DNA of 5,661 bases from Pseudomonas sp. (GTDB lineage: Bacteria > Pseudomonadota > Gammaproteobacteria > Pseudomonadales > Pseudomonadaceae), in the NCBI GenBank assembly GCA_003488145.1, contig DNMQ01000192.1:1-5661 (forward strand), given 5' to 3'. Positions 5,561-5,661 of the stretch are shown here, piece after piece. Every line of letters starts with the position of its first letter. Position 1 is the stretch's first letter. The notes below the pieces were generated by a model. It made no database searches, had not been told where the DNA came from, and saw only the letters and a list, made by a program, of their open reading frames with translations. Both the position numbers and the translations under genes were made by a program.

Positions 5561-5661
5561 ATGACTGACGCAGAAAGCGAGCTGCATCATTTCGACCGGC
5601 GCATGGTCTGGGCCGGTTTTCGCCAGCTCGCGCCGATTTCCATCTTCGTCACCCTGTTCGG
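5561..5661 (+). CDS. Start of an unidentified, probably membrane protein (possibly AzlC-like), truncated by window
   Basis: Thirty-three complete codons are visible. A charged N-terminus (MTDAESELHHFDRR) is followed by a turn to hydrophobic residues (LAPISIFVTLF) where the window ends. A polar head, a GFRQLAP-type stretch, then a first membrane helix is reminiscent of AzlC-type branched-chain amino acid exporters, but too little is present to decide, and other inner-membrane families would fit. The start rests on the strong GGAGGA site. The same frame is open back to the codon after a TAG at 5315-5317, so a longer N-terminus from the ATG at 5378 is formally possible but unlikely. GC content returns to the level of the left-hand genes, so this gene probably belongs to the resident chromosome. 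Confidence 0.7.
   Translation, partial: MTDAESELHHFDRRMVWAGFRQLAPISIFVTLF

Noticed and set aside
5147..5590. Short - strand open frames of 62, 65 and 81 codons in the right intergenic region
   Set aside because: No ribosome sites, no recognisable motifs, mutual overlap, and partly made of the inverted repeat blocks.
1..5661. CRISPR arrays, tRNA or rRNA genes, insertion sequences
   Set aside because: No regularly spaced repeats, no cloverleaf-like segment and no transposase frame were seen on either strand.

Overview
The window looks like a chromosomal stretch from a GC-rich gammaproteobacterium, most likely Pseudomonas or a close relative (Pseudomonas/Stutzerimonas type). This is judged from protein style, codon use and gene content; no rRNA or other taxonomic marker is present. 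It holds five main genes plus the first codons of a sixth.

Left part (1-3405, GC-rich, 68% in a sampled 60-base line): the 3' two-thirds of a TctA-type large membrane subunit of a tripartite tricarboxylate transporter (+) ends at 1182. It converges on a mandelate-racemase/enolase superfamily gene (-, 1218-2360) that I assign to L-talarate/galactarate dehydratase because every catalytic and metal-binding position can be found. A compact hairpin (1189-1212) separates the two. A LysR-family regulator (+, 2464-3405) is divergent from the dehydratase. The 103-bp gap between them carries a direct repeat (CGATTGATAC twice, 31 bp apart) and two T-N11-A dyads, placed as expected for LysR recognition and activation sites. 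Together this is a hexarate (galactarate/talarate-type) uptake, catabolism and regulation locus; the transporter's substrate is inferred from context only.

Middle part (3524-5073, lower GC, about 52% in a sampled line): a hipBA toxin-antitoxin operon on the - strand, hipB then hipA, joined by a TGATG stop/start overlap. HipA keeps the kinase catalytic residues. The dyad ATCCT-N4-AGGAT upstream of hipB resembles a HipB operator and overlaps a weak promoter. The composition suggests the operon was inserted beside the sugar-acid locus.

Right part (5074-5560): 487 bases with no convincing complete gene. It holds the hip control region, a tiny ORF with an ideal ribosome binding site, and a set of short sequence blocks that recur in inverted orientation about 200 bp apart. 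At 5561 a new + strand gene begins behind a strong GGAGGA site and runs off the window; only 33 residues are visible, possibly an AzlC-like membrane protein.

No clearly new biological system is visible. The best leads are the LysR operator layout that covers the regulator's own start codon, the altered serine position in the HipA activation loop, and the inverted block pairs in the right intergenic region.
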